A stretch of 19,862 nt of DNA from Vulcanimicrobiota bacterium. GTDB lineage: Bacteria > Vulcanimicrobiota > Vulcanimicrobiia > Vulcanimicrobiales > Vulcanimicrobiaceae. The position numbers were made by a program, and so were the translations under genes. Below the pieces are notes generated by a model, which worked only from the letters and a program-made list of their open reading frames with translations, ran no database searches and was not told the origin of the DNA. The DNA lies in contig JAFAMK010000429.1 in NCBI GenBank assembly GCA_019233415.1, positions 1 through 19,862 of the forward strand, in the 5' to 3' direction. Shown here one piece after another: positions 7,983 through 15,995 of the stretch (positions are counted from its first letter, which is position 1; each line of letters opens with the position of its first letter).

Positions 7983-8138
7983 CTACGCGCCTCGCTCCGG
8001 GGTGCGCAGCATCAGGATCAGCAGCGCGACCACGGCCAGCGCGAGCGCGATGAGCGGGAACGCCACCGCGGCGACCCCGACGATCACCGCCGCGACGGCG
8101 TCCAGCAGCAGCGTGGAGCGCGAACCGAGCTTGGGCAC
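7983..8138 (-). CDS. Small hydrophobic membrane protein
   Basis: A 51-codon ORF fills most of the gap between the second GT2-GT4 gene and the lipoprotein gene. It runs from GTG at 8138 to TAG at 7985-7983. It encodes a short basic N-terminus (PKLGSRS), then a nearly unbroken hydrophobic stretch of ~35 residues (LLLDAVAAVIVGVAAVAF, then PLIALALAVVALLILML) long enough for one or two membrane helices, and a charged RTPERGA tail. The positive-inside rule puts both ends in the cytoplasm if it forms a hairpin. The stop lies 4 bases before the GTG of the lipoprotein gene. A ribosome-binding GGAGGG lies right after the upstream gene's stop but ~26 bases before this GTG, so the true start is uncertain. 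Function is unknown. Confidence 0.55.
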   Translation of the reverse strand: MPKLGSRSTLLLDAVAAVIVGVAAVAFPLIALALAVVALLILMLRTPERGA

Positions 8139-8179
8139 GCGGCCGTCAATGCGGCGCGCGGGTTCGAATGTCCCTCCGC

Positions 8180-10744
8180 TTACGGTACGAGCGACGGGAC
8201 GAGCCCGTTGCTCACCCCGTTCGGCGATTCGGGCGGGTCCAGGTCGAGATCGAACAGCCCCGCGAGCCGCAGCTCGAACGCGTCGGCGTCGAAGCGGCGC
8301 GCCTTGCCGAGCGCCGCGCCGCGCAGCGCGTCGGCCTCGTCCTCCGACATCTCCAAGATCTCGAGCGTCTTCTGGACCAGCTCGTCGGCGTTGCGCCAGT
8401 GGGCGCCGTTCTCACCGTCGTCGACGATGTCGGCCGGGCCGCCGGCCGCGTAGACGAGCGGGATCGTGCCGGCCGACATCGCCTCGACGACCGAGATCCC
8501 GAAGTGCTCCATCCGCTCGGGATACCGCGTCTCGTTCTCCCCGAAGCCGGTCGCGTGCCAGTAGCAGGTCGCGGTCGCGTAGAGCTCGCGCACCACGTCG
8601 GCCGACGCGTTCAGGTGGAACGAGACCGGCAGCCCCGCGGCGCGCTGGCGCACGTCGAGAAAGTAGTCGCGCGCGGCCGGATCGGCGGAGACCGTCCCGA
8701 TCAGGTGCAGGTCGAGGTCCTTGCGCCCCGACTTGTCGACCAGCTTGCGAAACGCGTCGACCAGCGTGTCCTGGCGCTTGCAGTGCCCGCCCGGTGCGAA
8801 CCGGCCGACGTTCACGATGCGACCCGGAATGCGCCCGGCCGGTCCGGCGTCGGCGTACATCGGCGACGGCGGCGGGAGGACGGTGACGTTCGGCAGCGCA
8901 CGCGCGAGCCGCTTCGCGCGCGACTTGAAGTGGCGCGCCGCGAACGGCGAATAGACCAGCACGTCGTCGTACTCGTCGAGCCCGCCCCACGTGCGCGCGA
9001 GGTGGTTCGGGTGCATCGGGAACGGGAACTGGCAGATGAAGACGCGGCGGCGCCCGAGCGCCGGGATCGGCGGCAGCGCCTCGTTCCCCATGGCGAAGAA
9101 CAGCGCGCAGTCGGCCGCCAGCCGCGGGAGCGCCGCGGCGGTCGCCAGCCGCACGTGCGAGAGGTCCAGCTCCAGCTCGTTCGCGAGCCCGCGCAGGCGG
9201 AACGTGCTGTAGCGCTCCGGCGTGACGAGGTAGGTCCGGTAGCGCCGCGAGAGCGCCTGTGCGATCGAGAGCAAATAGCGCTCACCGCCGCCCGGGACGA
9301 GCGGATACGGCGTGTAGAGCACCGCCGTCTCGGCCGCCGGCTGCGCGCTCTCCGCGAGCGGCGCCGGGAGCGCGAAGCGCAGGTACGACGCGTCGTCGCC
9401 GTGCGCGATGTACTCGCCCCAGCGCGAGATGAACTTCTCGCGGTTGATCGCGACGACCGTGTTCAGCCGCAGCCCGTGCGACGGATCGGACGAGGTCGCG
9501 TTCTCGATGTGCGTGACGGTCGCGTCGGCGCAGTAGTACGTCTTCTTCCCGATCAGCTTCAGCTTCAGGCAGAGGTCGACGTCCTCGTAGTACGCCGGGT
9601 CCCAGGCCAGATCGAACCCGCCGATCCGTTCGAACACGTCGCGCGGCATCAGCAGGCACGCGGCGGAGACGTAGTCGACGGGTTCGGTCGTGCGGAGGCG
9701 GCCGGGCTGGTCGTCGAGCCCCTTGCCGCGCTGCGTGACGGTCCCGCAGTCGCTGACCATCGCGCCGCACTCCTGCAGCAGCCCGTCGGTGTAGACGAAG
9801 CGCGGTCCGGCCGCGCCGGCATCGGCGCGCGTGAGCAACACGTCGTACAGCGCTTGCAGCGTCGTCTCGCCGACGAAGGCGTCGTTGTTGAGGAACAGCA
9901 GGTTCGACCCGCTCGACGCTTCGACGCCGATGTTGTTGCCTTCGCCGAAGAACCGGTTCGTCGCGAGGCGCACGAGCTTCACGCTCGACGGCAGGTTCGC
10001 GGCGAGCTGGCCGAAGTCGCTCGGATCGCTGCCGTTGTCGACGACGACGACTTCGAGCGCGAGCGCCCCGGCCCCGAGCAGCAGGTCGGCGACGCACTCC
10101 AGCGTCAGCAGCGACTTGTTGAAGTTGAGGATGATCGCCGAGACGTCGGGCCGCTCGACCGGGCGCGCCGCGTGCGCGCGCACCGCGTGCAGCCGCGCGA
10201 AGAAATCGGTCAGCGGGTTCACGCCGACCGGAAGCCGGTGGCGCCGCGCGTAGCTCTGCGAGTCGAACAGCGGGTGCGGGGCGCGCGCCCACTCCTTCCC
10301 GCCGAACCGCGCGAAGTGCTCGAGCGGGTTCATCTCCAGCTCGCGCACGTCTTCCCACGCTTCCAAGTAGAGTGAGGAGACGAAGAACAGGTTGGGATCG
10401 AAGCCGCAGAACCCGCCGATCTCGAGATAGTGGACGAGCGGGTTGTCTTCGCCGACCGCGACACCGTAGCGGCCCAGGTAGAACGCGCTGTCGAAGAGCG
10501 GGTGCGGGTCGACGCCGTTCGCGGCGCCGACGCGCAGGTAGTGCTCGAGCGGGTTCTCGTCGCCGCCGATCAGCTCGGGAACCTGTTCGAGATAGTACGC
10601 AACGTCGAAGAGCGGATGCGGATCACGTTTGGCGCGCCAGCCGAAGTTCGCGAAGTGCGCGTACGCATCACCGTCGAAGTCCGGATCGTCGCGCCGATAC
10701 CAGTCCTCGTCGAACAGCGGTCGGCGCGCGTCGCGGGCTTGCAT
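8180..10744 (-). CDS. Bifunctional glycosyltransferase: PLFD repeats, GT2 domain, GT4 domain
   Basis: 854 residues. Residues 1-185 hold about five repeats of 35-40 residues built on PLFD ... YL ... NPLxHYLxxG (PLFD near 9, 44, 82 and 158, a degenerate copy near 118), a known repeat of large polysaccharide-synthesis glycosyltransferases. Residues ~200-445 are a GT2 domain: SAIILNFNKS, VVVDNGSD (233-240), the metal-site NND (286-288) and the catalytic-region YYEDVD (385-390). Residues ~470-850 are a GT4-type GT-B domain: YTPYPLVPGGGERY, VNVGRFAPGGHCKRQD and the nucleotide-sugar motif EHFGISVVEAMSAG. Two different sugar transfers, cytoplasmic, are expected. It is paralogous to the 13048-15513 gene. 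ATG at 10744 has AGGAG 9 bases upstream, and the gene follows the methyltransferase-coiled-coil gene after 41 bases. Sugars are unknown. Confidence 0.93.
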   Translation of the reverse strand: MQARDARRPLFDEDWYRRDDPDFDGDAYAHFANFGWRAKRDPHPLFDVAYYLEQVPELIGGDENPLEHYLRVGAANGVDPHPLFDSAFYLGRYGVAVGEDNPLVHYLEIGGFCGFDPNLFFVSSLYLEAWEDVRELEMNPLEHFARFGGKEWARAPHPLFDSQSYARRHRLPVGVNPLTDFFARLHAVRAHAARPVERPDVSAIILNFNKSLLTLECVADLLLGAGALALEVVVVDNGSDPSDFGQLAANLPSSVKLVRLATNRFFGEGNNIGVEASSGSNLLFLNNDAFVGETTLQALYDVLLTRADAGAAGPRFVYTDGLLQECGAMVSDCGTVTQRGKGLDDQPGRLRTTEPVDYVSAACLLMPRDVFERIGGFDLAWDPAYYEDVDLCLKLKLIGKKTYYCADATVTHIENATSSDPSHGLRLNTVVAINREKFISRWGEYIAHGDDASYLRFALPAPLAESAQPAAETAVLYTPYPLVPGGGERYLLSIAQALSRRYRTYLVTPERYSTFRLRGLANELELDLSHVRLATAAALPRLAADCALFFAMGNEALPPIPALGRRRVFICQFPFPMHPNHLARTWGGLDEYDDVLVYSPFAARHFKSRAKRLARALPNVTVLPPPSPMYADAGPAGRIPGRIVNVGRFAPGGHCKRQDTLVDAFRKLVDKSGRKDLDLHLIGTVSADPAARDYFLDVRQRAAGLPVSFHLNASADVVRELYATATCYWHATGFGENETRYPERMEHFGISVVEAMSAGTIPLVYAAGGPADIVDDGENGAHWRNADELVQKTLEILEMSEDEADALRGAALGKARRFDADAFELRLAGLFDLDLDPPESPNGVSNGLVPSLVP

Positions 10745-10785
10745 CTATGGGCGCTCCTCGGAGACCGGGGACGATGACAACGCCA

Positions 10786-12375
10786 TCAGCGGCGCACCGC
10801 GGAAACGGCACGTCGCAACGGAGCCGTCAACTTCCAGGAGTGCGACGAGAGCACCTCGCGCAGGGCCAGGCTGTCCCCCTCCGCGCCGCGTAAGAGTTCT
10901 GTCAAACGCGCGATCTCCGCACGCAGCGCCTGACCGTCCGCGTCGGCCGCGCGCACACGCTCCGCCAGCGCCGCGAGTTCGTCGCGCATCGCGCTCGCCG
11001 CACGGTCGGCGGCGGCGCACTCGTGCCGCGCGGCCTCGAGCGCGGCAGCCGCACCCTCGGCATCCTCCGCGTGTTCGTCGCGCAGCGCGACGATCTGCTG
11101 CATGAGCCGGTCGTTTCGCGTGCGCTCCTCGTAGAGCCCGGCCATCGCCGCCCCGTACGCCTCGCGCGCGCGCTCGAGCTCGGCGAGCGTCTCCTCCAGC
11201 TCGAGGCTCGTACGGCGCCCCGCCTCGATTTCGTTCGATAATCGTTCCTGCACGGCGGCGAGCACCCGCGCCGCCTGCGCGGCGTCGGCGGCACGCACGC
11301 GCTCGATCTCGGCCTCGTGCTCGGCGCGCTGCAGTGCGAGCTGGCTGTCGTAGGCGGTGCGCTCGCGCGCGGTCACCGTACCCAGCTGCTCCTCGAGCTT
11401 GAAGAGCTCTTCCTGGTACGCATCGGTCAGCTCGCGCTCGCGCTCGTCCCAGTCCTCCGCGGTCAGCCCGTCGGGCTGCGCGAAGACCGGCGGATGCTCG
11501 AACGTATGTGCTTCGAGCGCCGGCAATTCGGGCCGCGGCAGCGCGGCGCGCTCGCCGCCGTCGAGCTCGAGGATGACGCGCCGGCGCAGCGTGTTCAGCT
11601 CGACCCACATGTCCTCGAGCAGGTCGTCGCCGGCGTCGACGTACGACGAGCTGAGGTCGACCTCGACCGGCGCGTCCGAGCAGATCGCGACGAAGTAAAC
11701 GGGATTGCGGAGTGCCGGGAGCCCCTCGCCGAGGCGGTCGGCGCTCCCGTTCAACCACGTCGCTTCCGTGCTGACCTCACCGGCGAGCGGGTGCACGACC
11801 GACGACGCGCTGACGCGCTGGCCGTAGAGCGCGACGTGCGCGAAGCGCCGCGCGAGCAAGTCGCGCAGCTCCGCGAAGTACAGCTCGCGCACGTGGAACG
11901 GGTTGTGGAACCCCGGCATGTCGGAGTAGACGAGCTTGTTCGGCGACGAGATGACCAAGACGCCGCCCGGCGCGAGCACGCGCCGCAGCTCGTCGAGCAT
12001 CTTCTCGTGCTCGGCGACGTGCTCGATCGTCTCGAACGAGGTGACGACGTCGACCGACGCGTCGGCGAGCGGAACCTCGGTCACCGAGCCGCGCAGAAAG
12101 CGCAGGTTCCCCGCGTAGTACATGCGCCGCGCGTGGTCGACCGCACCCTCGTCGAGATCGACGCCGACGACGTCGGCCGCGTGGCGCGCGAGCAGCGCGG
12201 CGCCGTAGCCCTCGCCCGACGCGACGTCCAGCACGCGCTTGCCGGCGCAGAAGCGCGCCGCGAGCGCGTAGCGGTGCAGGTGTTCGTAGTAGATCTGTCC
12301 CTTCAGCGCCGGGACGTAGCGCTCTCCGGTGAAGTCCAATTCAGATCCGTTCGAGGGCGAGCGTGAGGAGCGCAA
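10786..12375 (-). CDS. SAM methyltransferase fused to long coiled coil (WbdD-like layout)
   Basis: Up to 529 residues. The N-terminal ~230 residues are a class I methyltransferase: DFTGERYVP at 14-22, motif I VLDVASGEGYG at 48-58, the acidic GVDLDE at 71-76, TSFETIEHV at 112-120 and LAPGGVLVISSPN at 134-146. From about 300 to 505 the sequence is almost entirely heptad-like with Glu, Ala, Arg and Leu, so a long coiled coil is very likely. The end is SHSWKLTAPLRR at 511-522, a motif common at the end of coiled coils in glycan-assembly proteins. A terminating methyltransferase plus coiled-coil ruler is the layout of WbdD, although no kinase domain is seen. The start is uncertain: TTG at 12375 overlaps the upstream gene by 35 bases, while TTG at 12339 follows its stop after 1 base and fits the homology. 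Confidence 0.88.
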   Translation of the reverse strand: MRSSRSPSNGSELDFTGERYVPALKGQIYYEHLHRYALAARFCAGKRVLDVASGEGYGAALLARHAADVVGVDLDEGAVDHARRMYYAGNLRFLRGSVTEVPLADASVDVVTSFETIEHVAEHEKMLDELRRVLAPGGVLVISSPNKLVYSDMPGFHNPFHVRELYFAELRDLLARRFAHVALYGQRVSASSVVHPLAGEVSTEATWLNGSADRLGEGLPALRNPVYFVAICSDAPVEVDLSSSYVDAGDDLLEDMWVELNTLRRRVILELDGGERAALPRPELPALEAHTFEHPPVFAQPDGLTAEDWDERERELTDAYQEELFKLEEQLGTVTARERTAYDSQLALQRAEHEAEIERVRAADAAQAARVLAAVQERLSNEIEAGRRTSLELEETLAELERAREAYGAAMAGLYEERTRNDRLMQQIVALRDEHAEDAEGAAAALEAARHECAAADRAASAMRDELAALAERVRAADADGQALRAEIARLTELLRGAEGDSLALREVLSSHSWKLTAPLRRAVSAVRR

Positions 12376-13051
12376 TGTCGTCGAGCGCGTTGTCGAACCA
12401 GAGCGGGTGCCACGTCGAGCCGGGGATCAGCTCCACGAGCGTGTGGCCGTCGCTCTCCTCGCACAGGCGCGGCTCCGGGAGCCCGCGCTCGCCCGGTGGC
12501 GAGACGACGACGTAGACGAGGCGCGCGGCCGGCGCGTAGGCGCGCAGCGCGCGCGAGACGCGTTCGAAGCCGCGCTGCCAGTATTCGGACGGGAACGTGG
12601 TGAGCAGAAACGTCGCCGTGCCGGCCCGCGCGACGTCGCGGAAGCGCTCGACGCAGCGCTGCAGGTACGCATAGTCTGCATCGTCGAGCGGGTCGCGGTG
12701 GTTGAAGACGAACGGGATGCCCTGCTCGTCGCGGTAGTAGCGGTGATCGCACAGGTTGACGGTCGGGCCGTCGCGGCGCCGCTCGGGCGGCACCGGCTCG
12801 TAGTAGCGGCGGTCGAGGAACGTCGCGAAGTCGTCGTCCAGGCAGTGCGCGACCATCTGCGGCGCGGAGAACAGCCAGTCGAACGGGTACGAGGCGTCCT
12901 TGAGCCCGGCCGACTTCAGCAGCGTCGCGGTGTAGCAGTGCGTTCCGAGACCGACGATCGTGCGCGCCGCGGGACCGCGCTTCGCGTAGACGCCGCGCAC
13001 GATACCGCTCAGCACCGCGTCGACCGGCGCGCGCGTTTCTTCCACCGTCAC
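12341..13051 (-). CDS. DUF1796-type putative papain-like cysteine peptidase family protein
   Basis: 236 residues. The pattern IVGLGTHCYTATLLKSAGL at 32-50 followed by SYPFDWLFS (54-62) is typical of DUF1796, described as putative papain-like cysteine peptidases and often found in glycan clusters. Candidate active-site residues are Cys39 in the first motif and His118 in VFNHRD. Aromatic and acidic residues follow (TTFPSEYW, STWHPLWFDNALDDI). No signal peptide or membrane helix is visible, so a cytoplasmic protein is expected. The actual reaction of this family is not established. I chose GTG at 13051 because it overlaps the stop of the upstream glycosyltransferase gene as GTGA; the longer open frame upstream lies within that gene in another frame and has a low-complexity Arg/Ala composition typical of a shadow. 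Confidence 0.8.
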   Translation of the reverse strand: MTVEETRAPVDAVLSGIVRGVYAKRGPAARTIVGLGTHCYTATLLKSAGLKDASYPFDWLFSAPQMVAHCLDDDFATFLDRRYYEPVPPERRRDGPTVNLCDHRYYRDEQGIPFVFNHRDPLDDADYAYLQRCVERFRDVARAGTATFLLTTFPSEYWQRGFERVSRALRAYAPAARLVYVVVSPPGERGLPEPRLCEESDGHTLVELIPGSTWHPLWFDNALDDIALLTLALERI

Positions 13052-15513
13052 GCGGCGGCCCCGCGCTCGAGCACGCCGAGCAGCTCGAGGATGTGCCGTT
13101 CGAACGTCGGCACGTCGAATCCGCGCGCCGCGTCGCGCGCGGCCTGCGAACGCGCCTCGCGCACCGCCACATCGGCGTCGAGGAACGCGGTCGTCTGCGC
13201 GACGAGCGACGCGGGTTCGTCCCACAGCTCGCCGGTTCGGCCCGGGGTCAGGAACTCCGGCGGCCCGCCGCCCGCGTACGCGAACGGATACGCGCCGGCC
13301 GACATCGCCTCGACGATCGAGATGCCGAAGTGCTCCTGCATCTGCGGCATGACGTCGGGCCGGCCGGCGCCGGTCGCGTGCCAGTAGACCGCGCTGGACC
13401 GGTAGAGCGCATGGAGCTGCGCGGGCGCGAGGCTCAAATGGAACGTGACCGGCAGGTCGAGCGCCTCGCGGCGCAGCGCGAGCAGATAGTCGCGCGCCGC
13501 GGGATACTCCGGGACCGTCCCTGCCAGGTGCAGCTCGACGCCCGGCCGCTCGCGCACGAGCGCGCGAAACGCGTCGATCAGCACATCTTGCCGCTTCGAA
13601 TGGCCTTCCGGCGTGAAGCGCCCGACGCTGAGGATGCGCCCCGCGACGCGCGCCTCGTCACCGAGCGGCACCTGCGGCACCGGCGGCGCGACGACGTGGA
13701 CCGGCGGCGGCGTCTCGCCGTAGCGTTCCGCTTCGGCGCGGTAGTGGTGCGCCGTGAACGCCGAGTTGACGACGACGGCTTCGTAGCCGGCGAGGTGACG
13801 GCCGTTCCCGGCGACGTGCTCCGGCGCCATCGTGAACGGGAACTGGCAGTGGTAGACCGCGCGCCGGCCTTGCGCCGCGACCTGCGGGTACAGCTCGTTC
13901 CCCATCGCGACGAACAGCGCGCAGTCGGCGTAGCGGTCCAAATCGCGCCGTGCGACCGGCAGGACGTGCGAGAGGTCGAGCTGCAGGTCGCGCGCGAGCG
14001 TGCGGATGCGCCAGCGGCTGTAGCGCTCCGGCGTCGCGAGCACGACGTCGTAGCGCGCGCCGAGTGCCTCGGCGATCGTCAGCAAATAGCGCTCGCCGCC
14101 GCCCGGGTAGAGCGGATACGGCGTGTAGATTGCCGCGACCGGCCGCGTGCGCGCGCGCATTTCGCGCGACGGCAGCGTGCAGCCGGCGGCGGCCGAATCG
14201 TGCCCGCTCGCAATGTAGCGCGACCAGCGCGCGACGAACTTCTCGCGGTTGACCTCGACGATCCCGTCCATCCGCAGCGCGAGCCCCGCGTCGTTGCTCG
14301 TCGTGTTCTCGAGATGCACGACCGTCGCGTCCGGGCGGTAGTACACGCGCTTGCCGAGCAGCCTCAGCTTGAAGCCGAGGTCGGCGTCCTCGTAGTACGC
14401 GGGGTCCCAGATCAGGTCGAACCCGCCGACCGCGTCGAACGTCTCGCGGCGAATCATGACGCACGCCGCCGAGACGTAGTCGACCGGCTCCGTCGTGCGG
14501 TACAGCTCGGTGGTCGGCGCGAGGAACTTCCCGCGCTGCAGCGCGATCCCGCAGGCGCTCATCATCGCGCCCGCCTCTTGGATGCGGCCGTCGGGGTAGA
14601 GGAAGCGCGGCCCGGCGGCGCCGCAGTCGGGATGTTCGTCGAACGCCGCGCGCAGCGCGTCGAACGCGCCCGGGTCGACGAACGCGTCGTTGTTCAAGAA
14701 GACGAGGTATGGCGCGCGCGCCTCCTCGGCACCGAGGTTGTTGCCTTCGCCGAAGTAGCGGTTCTCGTCGAGCCGCACGACGCGCGCCGCCGGAGGCAGC
14801 AGCGCGCGGAGCAGTGCGTAGTTCTCGGGCGTGCTGCCGTTGTCGACGACGATCACCTCGGCGTTCGCGCGCGCGCTCGGATCGGCGAGCAGTTCCACGA
14901 CGGCCTGGACCGTCATCAGCGGCTTGTTGAAGTTGAGGACGACGACCGAGTAGAGCGGATCGTCCACGCGCGCGGCCTCGGCACGCGCCGCGTCGAGCCG
15001 GCGCAGGAAGTCGACCAGCGGGTTCGCGTTCGCGTCGAGCCCGCGCCGGCGCCGGTGCAGCTTCGGGTCGAATTCCTTGTGCGGCTTGCGCCCCTCGCGC
15101 GCGCCGAAGACCGTGAAGTGGACGAGCGGGTTGATCTCCGAGCTCGCGACGTCTTTGTACGTCTTCGTATACCAAGCGGTGTCGAACCACGCGCACGGCG
15201 CGAACCCGAGCTCCGCGCCCGCGCGCAGGAAGTGGGTCAGCGGGTCTTCGCCGTCGCGGAACGCCCGGCCGTGGCGGCGCACGTAGAACGCGGTGTCGAA
15301 GAGTGGGTGCGGGCTCAGGCCGCGCTGCCAGCCCTCGCGCACGAAGTGCAGCAGCGGGCTCTCGCCGGTGGCGAGCAGTTCCGGCGCCTGGCGCAGGTAG
15401 TGCTCGACCGAGAACAACGGGCTCGGGTCGGCGTCAGGCTGCGCGCCCTGCGCGACGAACACGTCGAACGGCGCGCCGGCCCAGGCCGGATCGAAGATCC
15501 CGTCCCCCCTCAC
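13048..15513 (-). CDS. Bifunctional glycosyltransferase: PLFD repeats, GT2 domain, GT4 domain (paralog)
   Basis: 821 residues with the same order as the 8180-10744 gene. Residues ~1-170 carry degenerate PLFD/NPLxHF repeats (SPLF near 31, HPLFD near 69, CAWFD near 107, HKEFD near 145). The GT2 domain is ~187-430: VVLNFNKP, VVDNGST (222-228), NND (274-276) and YYEDADLG (373-380). The GT4 domain is ~458-815: YTPYPLYPGGGERY, ILSVGRFTPEGHSKRQD and EHFGISIVEAMSAGAYP. The start is GTG at 15513, with a perfect AAGGAGG (15520-15526 on this strand) spaced 6 bases, and it overlaps the stop of the coiled-coil gene as GTGA. It should add two kinds of residues to a growing glycan in the cytoplasm. Its relation to the second copy suggests duplication and then division of labour; the sugar identities cannot be read. 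Confidence 0.93.
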   Translation of the reverse strand: MRGDGIFDPAWAGAPFDVFVAQGAQPDADPSPLFSVEHYLRQAPELLATGESPLLHFVREGWQRGLSPHPLFDTAFYVRRHGRAFRDGEDPLTHFLRAGAELGFAPCAWFDTAWYTKTYKDVASSEINPLVHFTVFGAREGRKPHKEFDPKLHRRRRGLDANANPLVDFLRRLDAARAEAARVDDPLYSVVVLNFNKPLMTVQAVVELLADPSARANAEVIVVDNGSTPENYALLRALLPPAARVVRLDENRYFGEGNNLGAEEARAPYLVFLNNDAFVDPGAFDALRAAFDEHPDCGAAGPRFLYPDGRIQEAGAMMSACGIALQRGKFLAPTTELYRTTEPVDYVSAACVMIRRETFDAVGGFDLIWDPAYYEDADLGFKLRLLGKRVYYRPDATVVHLENTTSNDAGLALRMDGIVEVNREKFVARWSRYIASGHDSAAAGCTLPSREMRARTRPVAAIYTPYPLYPGGGERYLLTIAEALGARYDVVLATPERYSRWRIRTLARDLQLDLSHVLPVARRDLDRYADCALFVAMGNELYPQVAAQGRRAVYHCQFPFTMAPEHVAGNGRHLAGYEAVVVNSAFTAHHYRAEAERYGETPPPVHVVAPPVPQVPLGDEARVAGRILSVGRFTPEGHSKRQDVLIDAFRALVRERPGVELHLAGTVPEYPAARDYLLALRREALDLPVTFHLSLAPAQLHALYRSSAVYWHATGAGRPDVMPQMQEHFGISIVEAMSAGAYPFAYAGGGPPEFLTPGRTGELWDEPASLVAQTTAFLDADVAVREARSQAARDAARGFDVPTFERHILELLGVLERGAAA

Positions 15514-15995
15514 CGATCCCCTCCTTGCCGCCCGCCGAACGCGCGAACCACCACCCGCATCGGTTTCGTCAGCCGCCAGGAACGCGAGTCGACTATTTCG
15601 CGCAATGCGGCGGAGTCCGCCTCGGCACGGTCACGGGCGAGCCGGCTGTCCTCTTCCAGCCGGCGCAACTCCACCTCGGCCGCCGCAAGACGCTCATCCG
15701 CTCTCGCGCGCGCCGCGCGCTCGGCGGCCAGGGCGCGCTCGGCCTCGACCAGCCGCGCCTCGGCCGCGCCGCGAACCGCGGACAGCACGGACAGCTCGGA
15801 TTCGAGGACAGCGACGCGCCGCTGCGCGGCTTCGGTGCGGTCGCGGGCGAGCCGCAGGGCATCCGCGCGCTCCTTGGCCTTCGCGACCGCGGCGGCGCGT
15901 TCGTCCTCCGCGCGCTCGACCGCGGCGGTCAGCGCCTCGATTTGGCGTTCACGAAGCATCAGCTCCCGGCCCAGCTCCTCAGGTGATCGTCTCAC
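15510..15995 (-). CDS. Stand-alone coiled-coil protein ending in SRSWRLT motif
   Basis: 161 residues from GTG at 15995, or 149 from ATG at 15959, which lies past the upstream stop. Nearly the whole protein is a charged heptad-like helix rich in Ala, Arg, Glu and Leu (about 5-135), followed by SRSWRLTKPMRVVVRAF, the same motif type that closes the methyltransferase-coiled-coil protein at 10786-12375. No enzyme domain, signal peptide or membrane segment is seen. In the positions relative to its neighbours it plays the part of a coiled coil just upstream of a repeat-GT2-GT4 protein (stop/start GTGA overlap at 15510-15513), so it may bind or position that glycosyltransferase, or set a spacing in the assembly complex. 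The function is inferred from context only. Confidence 0.78.
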   Translation of the reverse strand: MRRSPEELGRELMLRERQIEALTAAVERAEDERAAAVAKAKERADALRLARDRTEAAQRRVAVLESELSVLSAVRGAAEARLVEAERALAAERAARARADERLAAAEVELRRLEEDSRLARDRAEADSAALREIVDSRSWRLTKPMRVVVRAFGGRQGGDR

